A DNA stretch of 64,000 nt from Bradyrhizobium retamae. GTDB taxonomy: Bacteria > Pseudomonadota > Alphaproteobacteria > Rhizobiales > Xanthobacteraceae. Made by a program: the position numbers and the translations under genes. This document shows positions 17,854 through 26,312 of the stretch, piece after piece. The notes under the pieces were generated by a model that saw only the letters and a list, made by a program, of their open reading frames with translations, had not been told where the DNA came from and searched no databases. The stretch covers positions 1-64,000 of the forward strand of contig NZ_LLYA01000112.1 of NCBI RefSeq assembly GCF_001440415.1, given 5' to 3'. Within the stretch, counting starts at the first letter, position 1. Each line of letters begins with the position of its first letter.

Positions 17854-20559
17854 TCAGTTCGCCACCACTAACTTCCGCTGTTCGGGATCGTTCGTCCCCG
17901 CCTGCGCGATCAGCCGCTTCAATTCCGGAATGCAGGAGCCGCAATTGGTGCCGGCTTTCAGCTTCGTTCCGATATCGGCCGCCGAACGCACACCCGCTGC
18001 GATAGTGTCGCAAATCGTGTTGCGGCCGATGCCGAAGCAGGCGCAGACGATCGGGCCGGCGTTGGCGAGGCCGTCGACCGATTTGCCCGACAGCAGCATG
18101 CGACGCTGGTCGTGGTTCAGCGTATCCGCGGCAAACAGGTCCTTGATCACATTCCAGTCGCCGGCGTCGCGCGCCGGGCCGATGAACAGGCAGGTGTCGA
18201 TACGGTCGCCGTCAAAGGATGCGGCGCGATAGACGCTGCCGCCGAAGTCCTTGTATTCGGCGAGATCGTCGCGCGCGATGGATTTCAGCCAGGATTGCCA
18301 GCCTGCGACATCGGCATTGTCGGCGAACAGGTAGCCATGGCCGCCGTTGACGGCAACGCGCGCTACCCAGGCATGCGCGGGCAGTTCGAGTGGCTTGCGC
18401 GACAACGCAAAGCCGCGGAAGACGTATTCGTACGGCACGATCGAGGCCGGCGTCGCCTTGTTCTCGGGCTGGCCCGAGAACGGATCGGTGACGGGCGCCA
18501 CCAGCGAGCCGACGCGCGCGCCGGTCGCATTGGCCTCACTCCAGTGGATCGGCGCGAACAGCATGCCGCGCTGCTGGCGTTCGCTGACGATGACGCGGAG
18601 CGTGCATTGCCCATAGTCGGTCCTAATCCGCGCGAAGTCGCCGTCGGCGACGCCGTATTTTGCGGCATCGTCCGGATGGACTTCGACGAACGGCTCCGGC
18701 AGATGCTGGCCGAGCCGCGGGCTCATCCCCGTGCGCGTCATGGTGTGCCACTGGTCGCGGATGCGCCCGGTGTTGAGCCGTAGCGGCCGCGCCGCGGTGG
18801 TTTCGGTCCGCAGCGCCGGAGTTTCCGGCGCGACGAAACGGGCTCTGAAATCTTTGGCAAAGAAGCCGCCTTCGGCGAAGAAGCGCGCTTGCGGCTCGGT
18901 CCCCTGCCGTACCGGCCATTGCACCGGCGCCATTGCATCGAAATCGCTGTCCGAAAGCGACTGCAGCGCACCGATATCAAAGTCGCGCGCCCCCGCGTTC
19001 TCGAAGGCCGAGAGCGCGGCGTGCTCGCGAAAAATATCCGCCGCCGAGGTGAAGCTGAAGGCCGCGCCGAAGCCAAGGCGCCTGGCGACTTCACCCATGA
19101 TCCACCAATCGGGCTTGGCCTCTCCCGGCGAGGGAAGAAACGCCCGCTGCCGCGAGATGCGTCGTTCCGAGTTGGTTACCGTGCCGGATTTCTCGCCCCA
19201 GGCCTGCGCCGGCAGCAGCACATGCGCGCCCGCGTCCACCGTGTCGTTCGAGATCACGTTCTCGGAAATCACGAACAGCTCGAGCTTCTTCAGGGCTTCG
19301 CGAACACCGTCCGCGTTCGGCAGCGACACCGCCGGATTAGTGCCCATCACCCACAACGCCCTAATCTCGCCGCGCGCGATGGCCTCGAACATCTGCACCG
19401 CCTTCAGGCCCTCATGGGTGGCGATGCGCGGCGCCGTCCAGAACCGCCGCACGCGATCGATATCCGGCGGCGTAAATCCCATATGGGCGGCGAGCTGGTT
19501 GGCGAGCCCGCCTACCTCTCGGCCACCCATCGCATTGGGCTGCCCGGTCAGCGAGAACGGCGACGCGCCCGGCAGGCCGATCCGCCCGGTCGCGAGGTGG
19601 CAATTGAGGATGGCGTTGACCTTGTCGGTGCCCTGCGCCGACTGATTGACGCCCTGCGAATAGAGGGTGACCACGCGCGGCGTATTGGCAAACATCTGGA
19701 AGAATGTTGCGACGTCCTGCTCGGACAGGCCGGTCGCCAGTGCAGTGGCCCCGATGCTGCTAGTGATGCTGCGTGCGCGGGCGATGGCATCGTCGAAACC
19801 GGTGGTGTGGAGTTCGATGTAATGGCGGTCGAGTACGCCATTGTCCGCGAGGTAAACGAGCAACCCGCTGAAGAGCGCCGTATCCGTGCCCGGCCTCAAT
19901 CCCAGGAACAGATCGTCGTCGCCGACGGTGTCGGTCCGGCGCGGGTCGATCACGACGATGCGCGCGCCGCGCTTCTGCTTGTTGGCGAGCATGCGCTGGT
20001 TCAGCACCGGATGGCACCAGGCCGCGTTGGAGCCGACCAGCACCAAGAGGTCGGCCTCGTCGAAATCCTCGTAACATCCCGGCACGGTGTCGGCGCCAAA
20101 AGCGCGGCGGTGGCCGGCGACGGACGAGGCCATGCACAGCCTCGAATTGGTGTCGACATTGGCGCTGCCGATAAAGCCCTTCATCAGCTTGTTCGCGACG
20201 TAGTAATCCTCGGTCAGCAACTGGCCGGAAAGATAGAACGCGACCGCGTCCGGACCGTCGCGCGCGATGATGTGCTGAAATCTGTGGGCGACATGGTCGA
20301 GCGCGTCGCTCCAGGCGACCCGCTCCATGGTTCCTTTGCCGCAGCGGATCATCGGATAGAGCAGCCGGCTCGTCAGCCCGAGCGTCTCGCCAAGCGCCGA
20401 GCCCTTCGAGCACAGCCGGCCGAAATTGGCGGGATGATCGGGGTCGCCCGAGATCGCCGCCCCGCCCCGCCCGTCCGGCGTCGCCAATATGCCGCAGCCG
20501 ACGCCGCAATAGGCGCAGGTGGTTTTGACAGCGCGGAGATCGGGATTGACGACCGTCAT
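17854..20559 (-). CDS. nasA: Assimilatory nitrate reductase catalytic subunit
   Basis: 901 residues, a molybdopterin-guanine-dinucleotide enzyme of the NasA type. The N-terminal [4Fe-4S] cysteines are C15, C18, C22 and C50; the Mo ligand is C142 (NSRLCMASSVAGH). The dinucleotide-binding domain lies at ~580-720. The C-terminus (~845-895) is an added BFD-like [2Fe-2S] domain: VCACFGIG, then 30-odd residues later TNCGSCIPELK. No signal peptide, so cytoplasmic. It reduces nitrate to nitrite for assimilation. It lies 13 bp after the FAD reductase gene, its probable electron donor. No nitrite reductase gene is within the window. Confidence 0.96.
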   Translation of the reverse strand: MTVVNPDLRAVKTTCAYCGVGCGILATPDGRGGAAISGDPDHPANFGRLCSKGSALGETLGLTSRLLYPMIRCGKGTMERVAWSDALDHVAHRFQHIIARDGPDAVAFYLSGQLLTEDYYVANKLMKGFIGSANVDTNSRLCMASSVAGHRRAFGADTVPGCYEDFDEADLLVLVGSNAAWCHPVLNQRMLANKQKRGARIVVIDPRRTDTVGDDDLFLGLRPGTDTALFSGLLVYLADNGVLDRHYIELHTTGFDDAIARARSITSSIGATALATGLSEQDVATFFQMFANTPRVVTLYSQGVNQSAQGTDKVNAILNCHLATGRIGLPGASPFSLTGQPNAMGGREVGGLANQLAAHMGFTPPDIDRVRRFWTAPRIATHEGLKAVQMFEAIARGEIRALWVMGTNPAVSLPNADGVREALKKLELFVISENVISNDTVDAGAHVLLPAQAWGEKSGTVTNSERRISRQRAFLPSPGEAKPDWWIMGEVARRLGFGAAFSFTSAADIFREHAALSAFENAGARDFDIGALQSLSDSDFDAMAPVQWPVRQGTEPQARFFAEGGFFAKDFRARFVAPETPALRTETTAARPLRLNTGRIRDQWHTMTRTGMSPRLGQHLPEPFVEVHPDDAAKYGVADGDFARIRTDYGQCTLRVIVSERQQRGMLFAPIHWSEANATGARVGSLVAPVTDPFSGQPENKATPASIVPYEYVFRGFALSRKPLELPAHAWVARVAVNGGHGYLFADNADVAGWQSWLKSIARDDLAEYKDFGGSVYRAASFDGDRIDTCLFIGPARDAGDWNVIKDLFAADTLNHDQRRMLLSGKSVDGLANAGPIVCACFGIGRNTICDTIAAGVRSAADIGTKLKAGTNCGSCIPELKRLIAQAGTNDPEQRKLVVAN

Positions 20560-20572
20560 GCCAGCAATCCGA

Positions 20573-21790
20573 TCATGCCGCCTCGGAACGGGTCGCGAGC
20601 GAGCGGCCGAACATCATATCGGCGCGAATTCGGGCCGTCGGCTGACGCGTGCGGATCAATTCGAGATACCAGAGCGCGTCGGCGACATCGCCGATCAGCA
20701 CCGCGCCCGTTAACCGCCCATCCACGATCACGAGCTTCTTGTAGGTGCCGTGGTTTATGTCGGAGAGCACGATGGCCTCGCTGCCGTCACCGCCCATAGA
20801 ATCGCCGGCGGAGAACACGCTGACGCCGGAAACTTTCAGATTGGTCGCAACGATGCTTCCGCTGTACGACGCTTCACGCCCGGCGAGATGCCGCGCCAGC
20901 ACCCTCGCCTGCTCATAGGCCGGCTCAACCAGGCCGTAGCAGACGCCGCGATGCTCGGCGCACTCGCCGATGGCGAATATACCGGAGGCGCCGGTCTGCA
21001 GATGATCGTCGACTACCATGCCGCGGTTGACAGGGATACCGGCTTCCCTGGCGAGCGCGATGTTCGGACGAATGCCTGCGGCAAAGATCACGGCGTCGGC
21101 CTCAAGCAGGCGTCCGTCCGCCAGTTCGACGCTTTCAACCCGCGTCTCGCCATGAATGCTCGCCGTGTTGGCGTTGAGCAGGATCTCGATGCCCTTGCTC
21201 TCGACGAGGGATTTTAATAGCGCCGCCGCAGGCGCGTCGAGCTGGCGCTCCATCAGGCGGTTCATCAGATGTACCAGCGTCACCGGCGCACCGGCCTTGG
21301 CTAGGCCATAAGCTGCTTCGAGCCCCAGCAGTCCACCGCCGATCACGACGACACGCTTCTTCTGCGCGGCCAGTGTCAGCAGCAAGTCGACGTCGCGGCT
21401 GTCACGAAACGTGTGCACGCCGGCGAGATCGGCGCCGGGTACGTTCAGCCGCAGCGGCGACGAGCCGGTGGTCAGCACCAGTTTCGAAAACGGAATGCTC
21501 TCGTCGTTCTCGATCTTGAGTTCGCGGCGACCGACATCAATCTCGGTCGCCACGCAACCATACTTCAGGGTGACGCCGCGGTCGCGCCACCAGGACGCCG
21601 GCCGCAGCTCGATGTCCTGCGAGGTGGTCTCGCCGGCCAGCACTGACGACAGCAGCACGCGGTTATACGCAAGCCGCGGTTCGTCGCCGATCACGGCGAC
21701 GGCGTAGCGGCCCAAGGCCACCTTGGCGAGTTCATCGACGAGACGGGCAGCGGCCATGCCGTTGCCGACGATGACGAGCGGTTCGCTCAT
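20573..21790 (-). CDS. FAD-dependent NAD(P)H oxidoreductase, probable electron donor to NasA
   Basis: 405 residues with two dinucleotide-binding folds: FAD site at the N-terminus (LVIVGNGMAAARLVDEL) and NAD(P) site near 145-160 (VVVIGGGLLGLEAAYGLA), plus the FAD-contacting IFAIGECAEH. It corresponds to the N-terminal half of the large NirB nitrite reductase subunit or to rubredoxin reductases, but has no siroheme or BFD domain. The BFD-like domain is instead at the NasA C-terminus, so the pair would make an NAD(P)H to FAD to [2Fe-2S] to Mo chain. The position between the nitrate transporter genes and nasA supports this; the assignment of partner is inferred. Confidence 0.88.
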   Translation of the reverse strand: MSEPLVIVGNGMAAARLVDELAKVALGRYAVAVIGDEPRLAYNRVLLSSVLAGETTSQDIELRPASWWRDRGVTLKYGCVATEIDVGRRELKIENDESIPFSKLVLTTGSSPLRLNVPGADLAGVHTFRDSRDVDLLLTLAAQKKRVVVIGGGLLGLEAAYGLAKAGAPVTLVHLMNRLMERQLDAPAAALLKSLVESKGIEILLNANTASIHGETRVESVELADGRLLEADAVIFAAGIRPNIALAREAGIPVNRGMVVDDHLQTGASGIFAIGECAEHRGVCYGLVEPAYEQARVLARHLAGREASYSGSIVATNLKVSGVSVFSAGDSMGGDGSEAIVLSDINHGTYKKLVIVDGRLTGAVLIGDVADALWYLELIRTRQPTARIRADMMFGRSLATRSEAA

Positions 21791-21823
21791 GGCACGTCCT
21801 CACCTAGCCGCTTTCGTATGGAC

Positions 21824-22618
21824 CTACGCCGCCTCGACGAAGCGATGCCGCTCGTAGAGGAATTCGAGCACGCGCTGCCGGCACTTGAGGTAGCCGGGGT
21901 TGGTCGCGAGCTCGAGCCGCTTGCGCGGACGCGCCAAAGGCACTTCCAGCACCTCGCCGATCCGCGCGCTCGGGCCGTTGGTCATCATCACGATGCGGTC
22001 CGACAGCAGCACGGCCTCGTCGACGTCGTGCGTGATCATCAGGATGGTGTTGCCGAGCTTCTGGTGCAGCGCCATCACCGAGTCCTGCAGATGTGCACGC
22101 GTCAGTGCGTCAAGCGCGCCGAACGGCTCGTCGAGCAAAAGCACCTTCGGCTCCATCGCCAGCGCACGGGCAATGCCGACGCGCTGCTTCATGCCACCTG
22201 AAATTTCCGACGGGCGCTTGTCCTTGGCGTGCGCCATCTGCACCAGGTTGAGATTGTGCATCACCCAGGCGTCGCGCTCGGCGCGGCTCTTGGTCGACGA
22301 AAACACCTTGTCGACGCCGAGCTTGACGTTTTCGTACACCGTCAGCCACGGCAGCAGGCTGTGGTTCTGGAACACCACCGCGCGATCCGGTCCCGGCGAG
22401 TTGACCTCGCGGTTCTCCAGCAGCACGCCGCCATTGGTCGCGCCGTTGAGACCTGCCACGATGTTGAGCAGCGTGGACTTGCCGCAGCCGGAATGACCGA
22501 TGATCGAGACGTACTCGCCCTTCTCGATGGTCAGGCTGATGTCCTTCAGCACCTCTGTGGTGGCGTTGCCGCGGGTGAAGGTTTTGTCGATATGGTCGAG
22601 CTTCAGGTAGGCCTGCAT
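21824..22618 (-). CDS. nrtC: Nitrate ABC transporter ATP-binding protein
   Basis: 264 residues, NrtD/TauB-type ATPase. Walker A GHSGCGKSTLL, Q-loop in VFQNHSLLPWLTVYENV, signature ISGGMKQRVGIARALA, Walker B VLLLDEPFGALD and switch His in MITHDVDEA. It lacks the extra NrtA-like C-terminal domain of cyanobacterial NrtC, so it is the simple NrtD-like form. It lies 18 bp after nrtB and 33 bp before the FAD reductase gene. The gene naming (nrtC or nrtD) varies between organisms. Confidence 0.93.
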   Translation of the reverse strand: MQAYLKLDHIDKTFTRGNATTEVLKDISLTIEKGEYVSIIGHSGCGKSTLLNIVAGLNGATNGGVLLENREVNSPGPDRAVVFQNHSLLPWLTVYENVKLGVDKVFSSTKSRAERDAWVMHNLNLVQMAHAKDKRPSEISGGMKQRVGIARALAMEPKVLLLDEPFGALDALTRAHLQDSVMALHQKLGNTILMITHDVDEAVLLSDRIVMMTNGPSARIGEVLEVPLARPRKRLELATNPGYLKCRQRVLEFLYERHRFVEAA

Positions 22619-22636
22619 GACTTGATCCTTGATCCT

Positions 22637-23545
22637 TCAGTTCAGCGCGGTGCCGCGGGTCACGATCTTCGCCACTCCTGCAATTAAGCGGTCGAGCACG
22701 AAGCCGATGATGCCGACATAGAACAGCGCCAGGATGATTTCGCTGATGTGCGAGGAGTTCCAGGCGTCCCAGATGAAGAAGCCGATGCCGACGCCGCCGA
22801 TCAGCATTTCCGCAGCCACAATCGCAAGCCACGACAGGCCGATGCCGATGCGCAGGCCCGTGAAGATGTAGGGCGCCGCCGCCGGAATCATGATCTTGGA
22901 AAAGAACTCCAGCGGGTTGAGCTGCACCACGGCTGCGACGTTGCGATAGTCCTGCGGAATGTTGCGGATGCCGACCGCGGTGTTGATGATGATGGGCCAC
23001 ACCGAGGTGATGAAGATCACGAAGATCGCCGACGGCTGTCCATCACGGAACGCGGCCAGCGACAGCGGCAGCCAGGCCAGCGGCGGAATGGTGCGCAGCA
23101 CCTGGAACAGCGGATCGAGCCCGCGCATCGCCCACACCGACTGCCCGACCAGCGTGCCGAGCGCGATGCCGACGATGGCGGCAATCGAATAGCCATAGGC
23201 GACGCGCTGAAGCGAAGCGGACAAATGCCAGAACAGGCCCTTGTCGATGCCGCCATTATCGAAGAACGGATCGAAGATCAGTTCCTTGGTATCCTTGAAC
23301 ACGCGCGAGGGCGGCGGGAGCGTCGATCCGGTGCGGCGGCAGACCAGCTCCCAGAACATCATCAACAGCGCGAGCACGATCAGCGGCGGCACGACGCGAG
23401 CCGCGGTCTCCTTGCCCATCTTGATGTATTTTTCGGCACGTGGTGCCGGCTTCGGCGTCATCATCACCACCGGCGCCGCAGAGGTCGGCGAAGCGGTCGG
23501 AATGGCCACGGCAGTGGCTTCGGCTTTGATCGCAGGCATCGTCAT
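22637..23545 (-). CDS. nrtB: Nitrate ABC transporter permease
   Basis: 302 residues. A Pro/Ala-rich cytoplasmic N-terminus (~1-45) precedes about six membrane segments. The binding-protein-dependent permease loop is seen as NVAAVVQLNPLEFFSKIMIP, with GLRIGIGLSWLAIVAAEM typical of NrtB. It forms the membrane pore of the nitrate importer. A GC-rich hairpin (23573-23600) lies between nrtA and this gene. The start at 23545 lies 62 bp beyond the nrtA stop. Confidence 0.94.
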   Translation of the reverse strand: MTMPAIKAEATAVAIPTASPTSAAPVVMMTPKPAPRAEKYIKMGKETAARVVPPLIVLALLMMFWELVCRRTGSTLPPPSRVFKDTKELIFDPFFDNGGIDKGLFWHLSASLQRVAYGYSIAAIVGIALGTLVGQSVWAMRGLDPLFQVLRTIPPLAWLPLSLAAFRDGQPSAIFVIFITSVWPIIINTAVGIRNIPQDYRNVAAVVQLNPLEFFSKIMIPAAAPYIFTGLRIGIGLSWLAIVAAEMLIGGVGIGFFIWDAWNSSHISEIILALFYVGIIGFVLDRLIAGVAKIVTRGTALN

Positions 23546-23572
23546 TGAAAATGCATCTCCGTGTTCAATGAG

Positions 23573-23600
23573 CGGGCCGCCCGCAATCGCGCGCGGCCCG
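23573..23600 (-). promoter_or_regulatory. Intercistronic hairpin between nrtA and nrtB
   Basis: CGGGCCGC (23573-23580), 12-base loop, GCGGCCCG (23593-23600): a perfect 8-bp GC stem 8 bases after the nrtA stop and 27 before the nrtB start, with no T-run. Likely protects or partly attenuates the nrtA transcript. Confidence 0.6.
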
Positions 23601-23607
23601 GGCTTGA

Positions 23608-24927
23608 TCAGACTTCAACGCGCTTGATCGAGAGGGACTTCAGGTACGCAGCCGGGTTTTCCGGATCGAACACCTTGCCGTCGAAGAAGGTCTCCTTGCC
23701 GCGCGAGGTCGAAGTCGGAATCTCTGCAGCGGGAACGCCCAGCGTCTTGGCGGCTTCTTTCCAGAGATCCTCACGGTTGACCTTGGCGACCAGTGCCTTG
23801 CTGTCGAAGCCCGCTTCGTATTTGCCCCAACGGATATCTTCCGTCATGAACCAGAGATCGTGGCTCTGGAACGGATAGGAAGCAAAGTCGCGCCAATACT
23901 TCATGATGTGCGGCGAGTTCTCGACGACCTTGCCGGGGATGCCGTAGTCGAACTTGCCCGCCGAACGGTCGTAAACGTCGTCGACCGGGCAGTTCATCCA
24001 CTGCCGCTTGCCCATGATGGTAGCGAGCTCCTTCTTGTTCTCGGCCTTGTCGGCCCATTGCTGCGCCTCCATCACAGCCATCAGGATCGCTTTGGCGGCC
24101 TTCGGATATTTGTCGACCCAGGCCGCGCGCATACCGAGAGACTTCTCCGGATGCTTGTTCCAGAGCTCGCCGGTGTTGACCGCGGTGTAGCCGATGCCCT
24201 GGTTGATGAGCTGCAGATTCCAGGGTTCGCCGACGCAGAAGGCATCCATCGTGCCCACTTTCATGTTGGCAACCATCTGTGGCGGCGGCACCACGATGGT
24301 CTCGACGTCCTTGTCAGGATCGATGCCGCCGGCGGCGAGCCAGTAACGTATCCACAGATCGTGGGTGCCGCCCGGGAAGGTCATCGCAATCTTGGCCGAC
24401 TTGCCGGCGGCCTTCTTCTGCTCGAACACGGCTTTGAGCGGTGAAGAGTCAGTCCCGATCTTGAGGTTGGCATATTCCTTGGCAATCGAGATGCACTGCG
24501 CATCGAGATTGAGCCGCGCCAGGATGTACATCGGCGTCGGCACGTTGTTTTGCGTCACCTTGCCGGCCGAAATCAGATACGGCATCGGCGTCAGGATATG
24601 CGCGCCATCGATGCCGTTGCCTTCCGAGCCGAGCACGAGGTTGTCGCGGGTGGTGCCCCACGATGCCTGCTTGGCGACCTCGACGTCGGGCATGCCGTGC
24701 TTGGCGAAGAATCCCTTGTCCTTGGCGACGAACAGCGGCCCGGCGTCGCTGAGCGCAATGAACCCGAGCGTCGCCTTGGTCACTTCCGGACCTGCGCCTT
24801 GCGCAAACGCGCCGGCCGGGAAATTCAGCTTGGCCGCGGCGAGTAATGCCGCCGTGCCGCCGGTGGCCTTGAGGAGCTGGCGGCGGCTGAAACCGCGGCG
24901 TGAGGTCGGATGGGTAGGCTTCGTCAT
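23608..24927 (-). CDS. nrtA: Nitrate ABC transporter substrate-binding protein
   Basis: 439 residues. The N-terminus holds a twin-arginine signal (SRRQLLKATGG, residues 14-24, cleavage near AFAQG at ~43), followed by the NrtA fold: TLGFIALSDAGPLFVAKDKGFF, GIDGAHILTPMPYL, MTFPGGTHDLWIRYWLA and VGEPWNLQLINQG. It binds nitrate in the periplasm for NrtBC. It is the first gene of the minus-strand nitrate operon nrtA-nrtB-nrtC-FAD reductase-nasA, with a sigma-54-type promoter about 165 bp upstream. Confidence 0.95.
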   Translation of the reverse strand: MTKPTHPTSRRGFSRRQLLKATGGTAALLAAAKLNFPAGAFAQGAGPEVTKATLGFIALSDAGPLFVAKDKGFFAKHGMPDVEVAKQASWGTTRDNLVLGSEGNGIDGAHILTPMPYLISAGKVTQNNVPTPMYILARLNLDAQCISIAKEYANLKIGTDSSPLKAVFEQKKAAGKSAKIAMTFPGGTHDLWIRYWLAAGGIDPDKDVETIVVPPPQMVANMKVGTMDAFCVGEPWNLQLINQGIGYTAVNTGELWNKHPEKSLGMRAAWVDKYPKAAKAILMAVMEAQQWADKAENKKELATIMGKRQWMNCPVDDVYDRSAGKFDYGIPGKVVENSPHIMKYWRDFASYPFQSHDLWFMTEDIRWGKYEAGFDSKALVAKVNREDLWKEAAKTLGVPAAEIPTSTSRGKETFFDGKVFDPENPAAYLKSLSIKRVEV

Positions 24928-25060
24928 GGGCGTCGTTGTCCTTTGCGTCGGTGCGTTGAACGGGGCCGTCCGATTGGGGTCACCGCGCTAGGCGCAGAAA
25001 GGCGCGTTCCAGGGAGGCCCCGGAATGGCGGCGTCACAATTCGGATGAGTGGTCTCGAGG

Positions 25061-25078
25061 GACGGCTTCAATGGCGTC
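25061..25078 (-). promoter_or_regulatory. Candidate ANTAR-type hexaloop hairpin in the nrtA leader
   Basis: On the minus strand GACG-C-C closes a six-base loop ATTGAA against G-C-CGTC, with one C-C mismatch. The loop has A at position 1 and G at position 4, the pattern recognised by NasT/NasR-type ANTAR antiterminators. It starts at the predicted transcription start. The expected second hexaloop hairpin was not found, so this is tentative. Confidence 0.35.
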
Positions 25079-25089
25079 GACACAAGCTA

Positions 25090-25105
25090 TTCAAGCTTCG
25101 TGCCA
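25090..25105 (-). promoter_or_regulatory. Sigma-54-type promoter of the nitrate operon
   Basis: TGGCACG-AAGC-TTGAA on the minus strand: an exact -24 box and correct 4-base spacer, with one mismatch in the -12 box (TTGAA for TTGCW). The predicted start is near 25079, giving a leader of about 150 bases before nrtA. Confidence 0.7.
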
Positions 25106-25265
25106 AACCTCCCGCACTGCGAAAATTATAATTATATCAATGTATTATTCACTTGCCGCCGCTAAATCCAGCAACCAATGAGAAATTGGTTCCGCATCCA
25201 AAATTTGCGATTCGCCCACTCCTTGGGCGGCGCACAAGAATTGAGCAGGCACAGAAACCGACGGC

Positions 25266-26180
25266 TTACGCGTGCTCTGAGGTCTTCGCCATCATCGGTT
25301 TCGGCGCGCTTCCCTCGCCTGGCTTCATGCGGAATTCGTAGCTCATCAGGTGCCACGGCTCGCCCGCGGGCTTGCCGTCCGGCATCGTCGGATCGGTACG
25401 CTTTTCGATTCTGGCGACCAGCTCGTCCTTGACCCCGAACACCACGTCGGAATCGAGGTACTTGTCGCCGTCGATGAAGACGTGGGTGATCAGCGGCTGA
25501 TGGCCCGGCGCATCGACCAGGAAATGCACGTGCGCCGGCCGCATCGGGTGACGGCCGGTCTGCACGATCATCTCGCCCACCGGACCATCGGTCGGAATCG
25601 GGTAGCTGCACGGCAGGATGGTGCGGAAGAAGAACCTTCCATCGGCATCGGTAATGAAACGCGCCCGCGACGACGGCCCTTCAGTCGCATAGGCCGGCTT
25701 CTGGGAATCATAGAAGCCATCATCGTCGGCATGCCAGATGTCCACCGGCACGCCGGCCAGCGGCCTGCCCTCGAGGTCGGTGACGCGGCTCTGCACGAAC
25801 ATCCGCTCGCCGGATAGCGTCGCCGAGATATCGGTGCCGTGCGGCGTTACCTTGTGCTCGCCGACATAGAACGGGCCGAGCACTGTGGTCTCGGTGGCCC
25901 CCTCGCGCTCCCGGTGGTTCACGGCATCGACCAGCATCGACACGCCGAGCACGTCGGACAGCAGAATGAACTCCTGCCGGATCGGGGTGCACTTCTGGCC
26001 GGTCCGCGTGAGAAAATCGATCGCATATTCCCATTCCTCGAAGCTGAGGTCGGTCTTGCGGACATAGTCGTGGAGTGATTTCACCAGTTCCTGAAGCAGG
26101 AATTTGGCGCGCGTATCCGGCGTATCGTCGAAGCTGCGGATGACGGCGGCGGTCAGTTCGGTCTCGCTGAATTGGCGCAT
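25266..26180 (-). CDS. Intradiol ring-cleavage dioxygenase (catechol/hydroxyquinol 1,2-dioxygenase type)
   Basis: 304 residues. An N-terminal helical dimerisation domain (~1-95, DFLTRTGQKCTPIRQEFILLSDVLG) precedes the beta-sandwich catalytic domain. Fe(III) ligands are Y157, Y193, H217 and H219 (PAHVHF). GTD/VDIWHADDDGFYD is the substrate-binding region. The length and the LGPFYVG segment suit the hydroxyquinol or catechol 1,2-dioxygenase branch; the exact substrate cannot be fixed. No maleylacetate reductase or muconate genes flank it, so the pathway context is missing. Confidence 0.9.
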   Translation of the reverse strand: MRQFSETELTAAVIRSFDDTPDTRAKFLLQELVKSLHDYVRKTDLSFEEWEYAIDFLTRTGQKCTPIRQEFILLSDVLGVSMLVDAVNHREREGATETTVLGPFYVGEHKVTPHGTDISATLSGERMFVQSRVTDLEGRPLAGVPVDIWHADDDGFYDSQKPAYATEGPSSRARFITDADGRFFFRTILPCSYPIPTDGPVGEMIVQTGRHPMRPAHVHFLVDAPGHQPLITHVFIDGDKYLDSDVVFGVKDELVARIEKRTDPTMPDGKPAGEPWHLMSYEFRMKPGEGSAPKPMMAKTSEHA

Positions 26181-26312
26181 TTTTGCTGTCCTGCGGGGAT
26201 ATGCGATGGCTGGAGTCAGCTATATCACCCTTCCAGCCCACATAAACACGGCCCGTTGGAACAGGGGACAGTTTTCGGCTATCAAGGTCGCAGTCGCCAG
26301 CCGGAGATGCCG

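Larger units (their letters stand above)
24928..25265 (-). promoter_or_regulatory. 338-bp region upstream of nrtA: promoter and long leader
   Basis: No gene is seen here. It contains the sigma-54-type promoter (25090-25105), a predicted 150-base leader with a hexaloop hairpin at 25061-25078 and a GC-rich hairpin (24997-25028 region; TTCC-GGGG stem), and an AT-rich stretch at 25120-25148 upstream of the promoter where an activator could bind. Confidence 0.6.

Noticed and set aside
18889..20799. 636-residue plus-strand frame opposite nasA
   Set aside because: Shadow of nasA on the other strand; no recognisable family.
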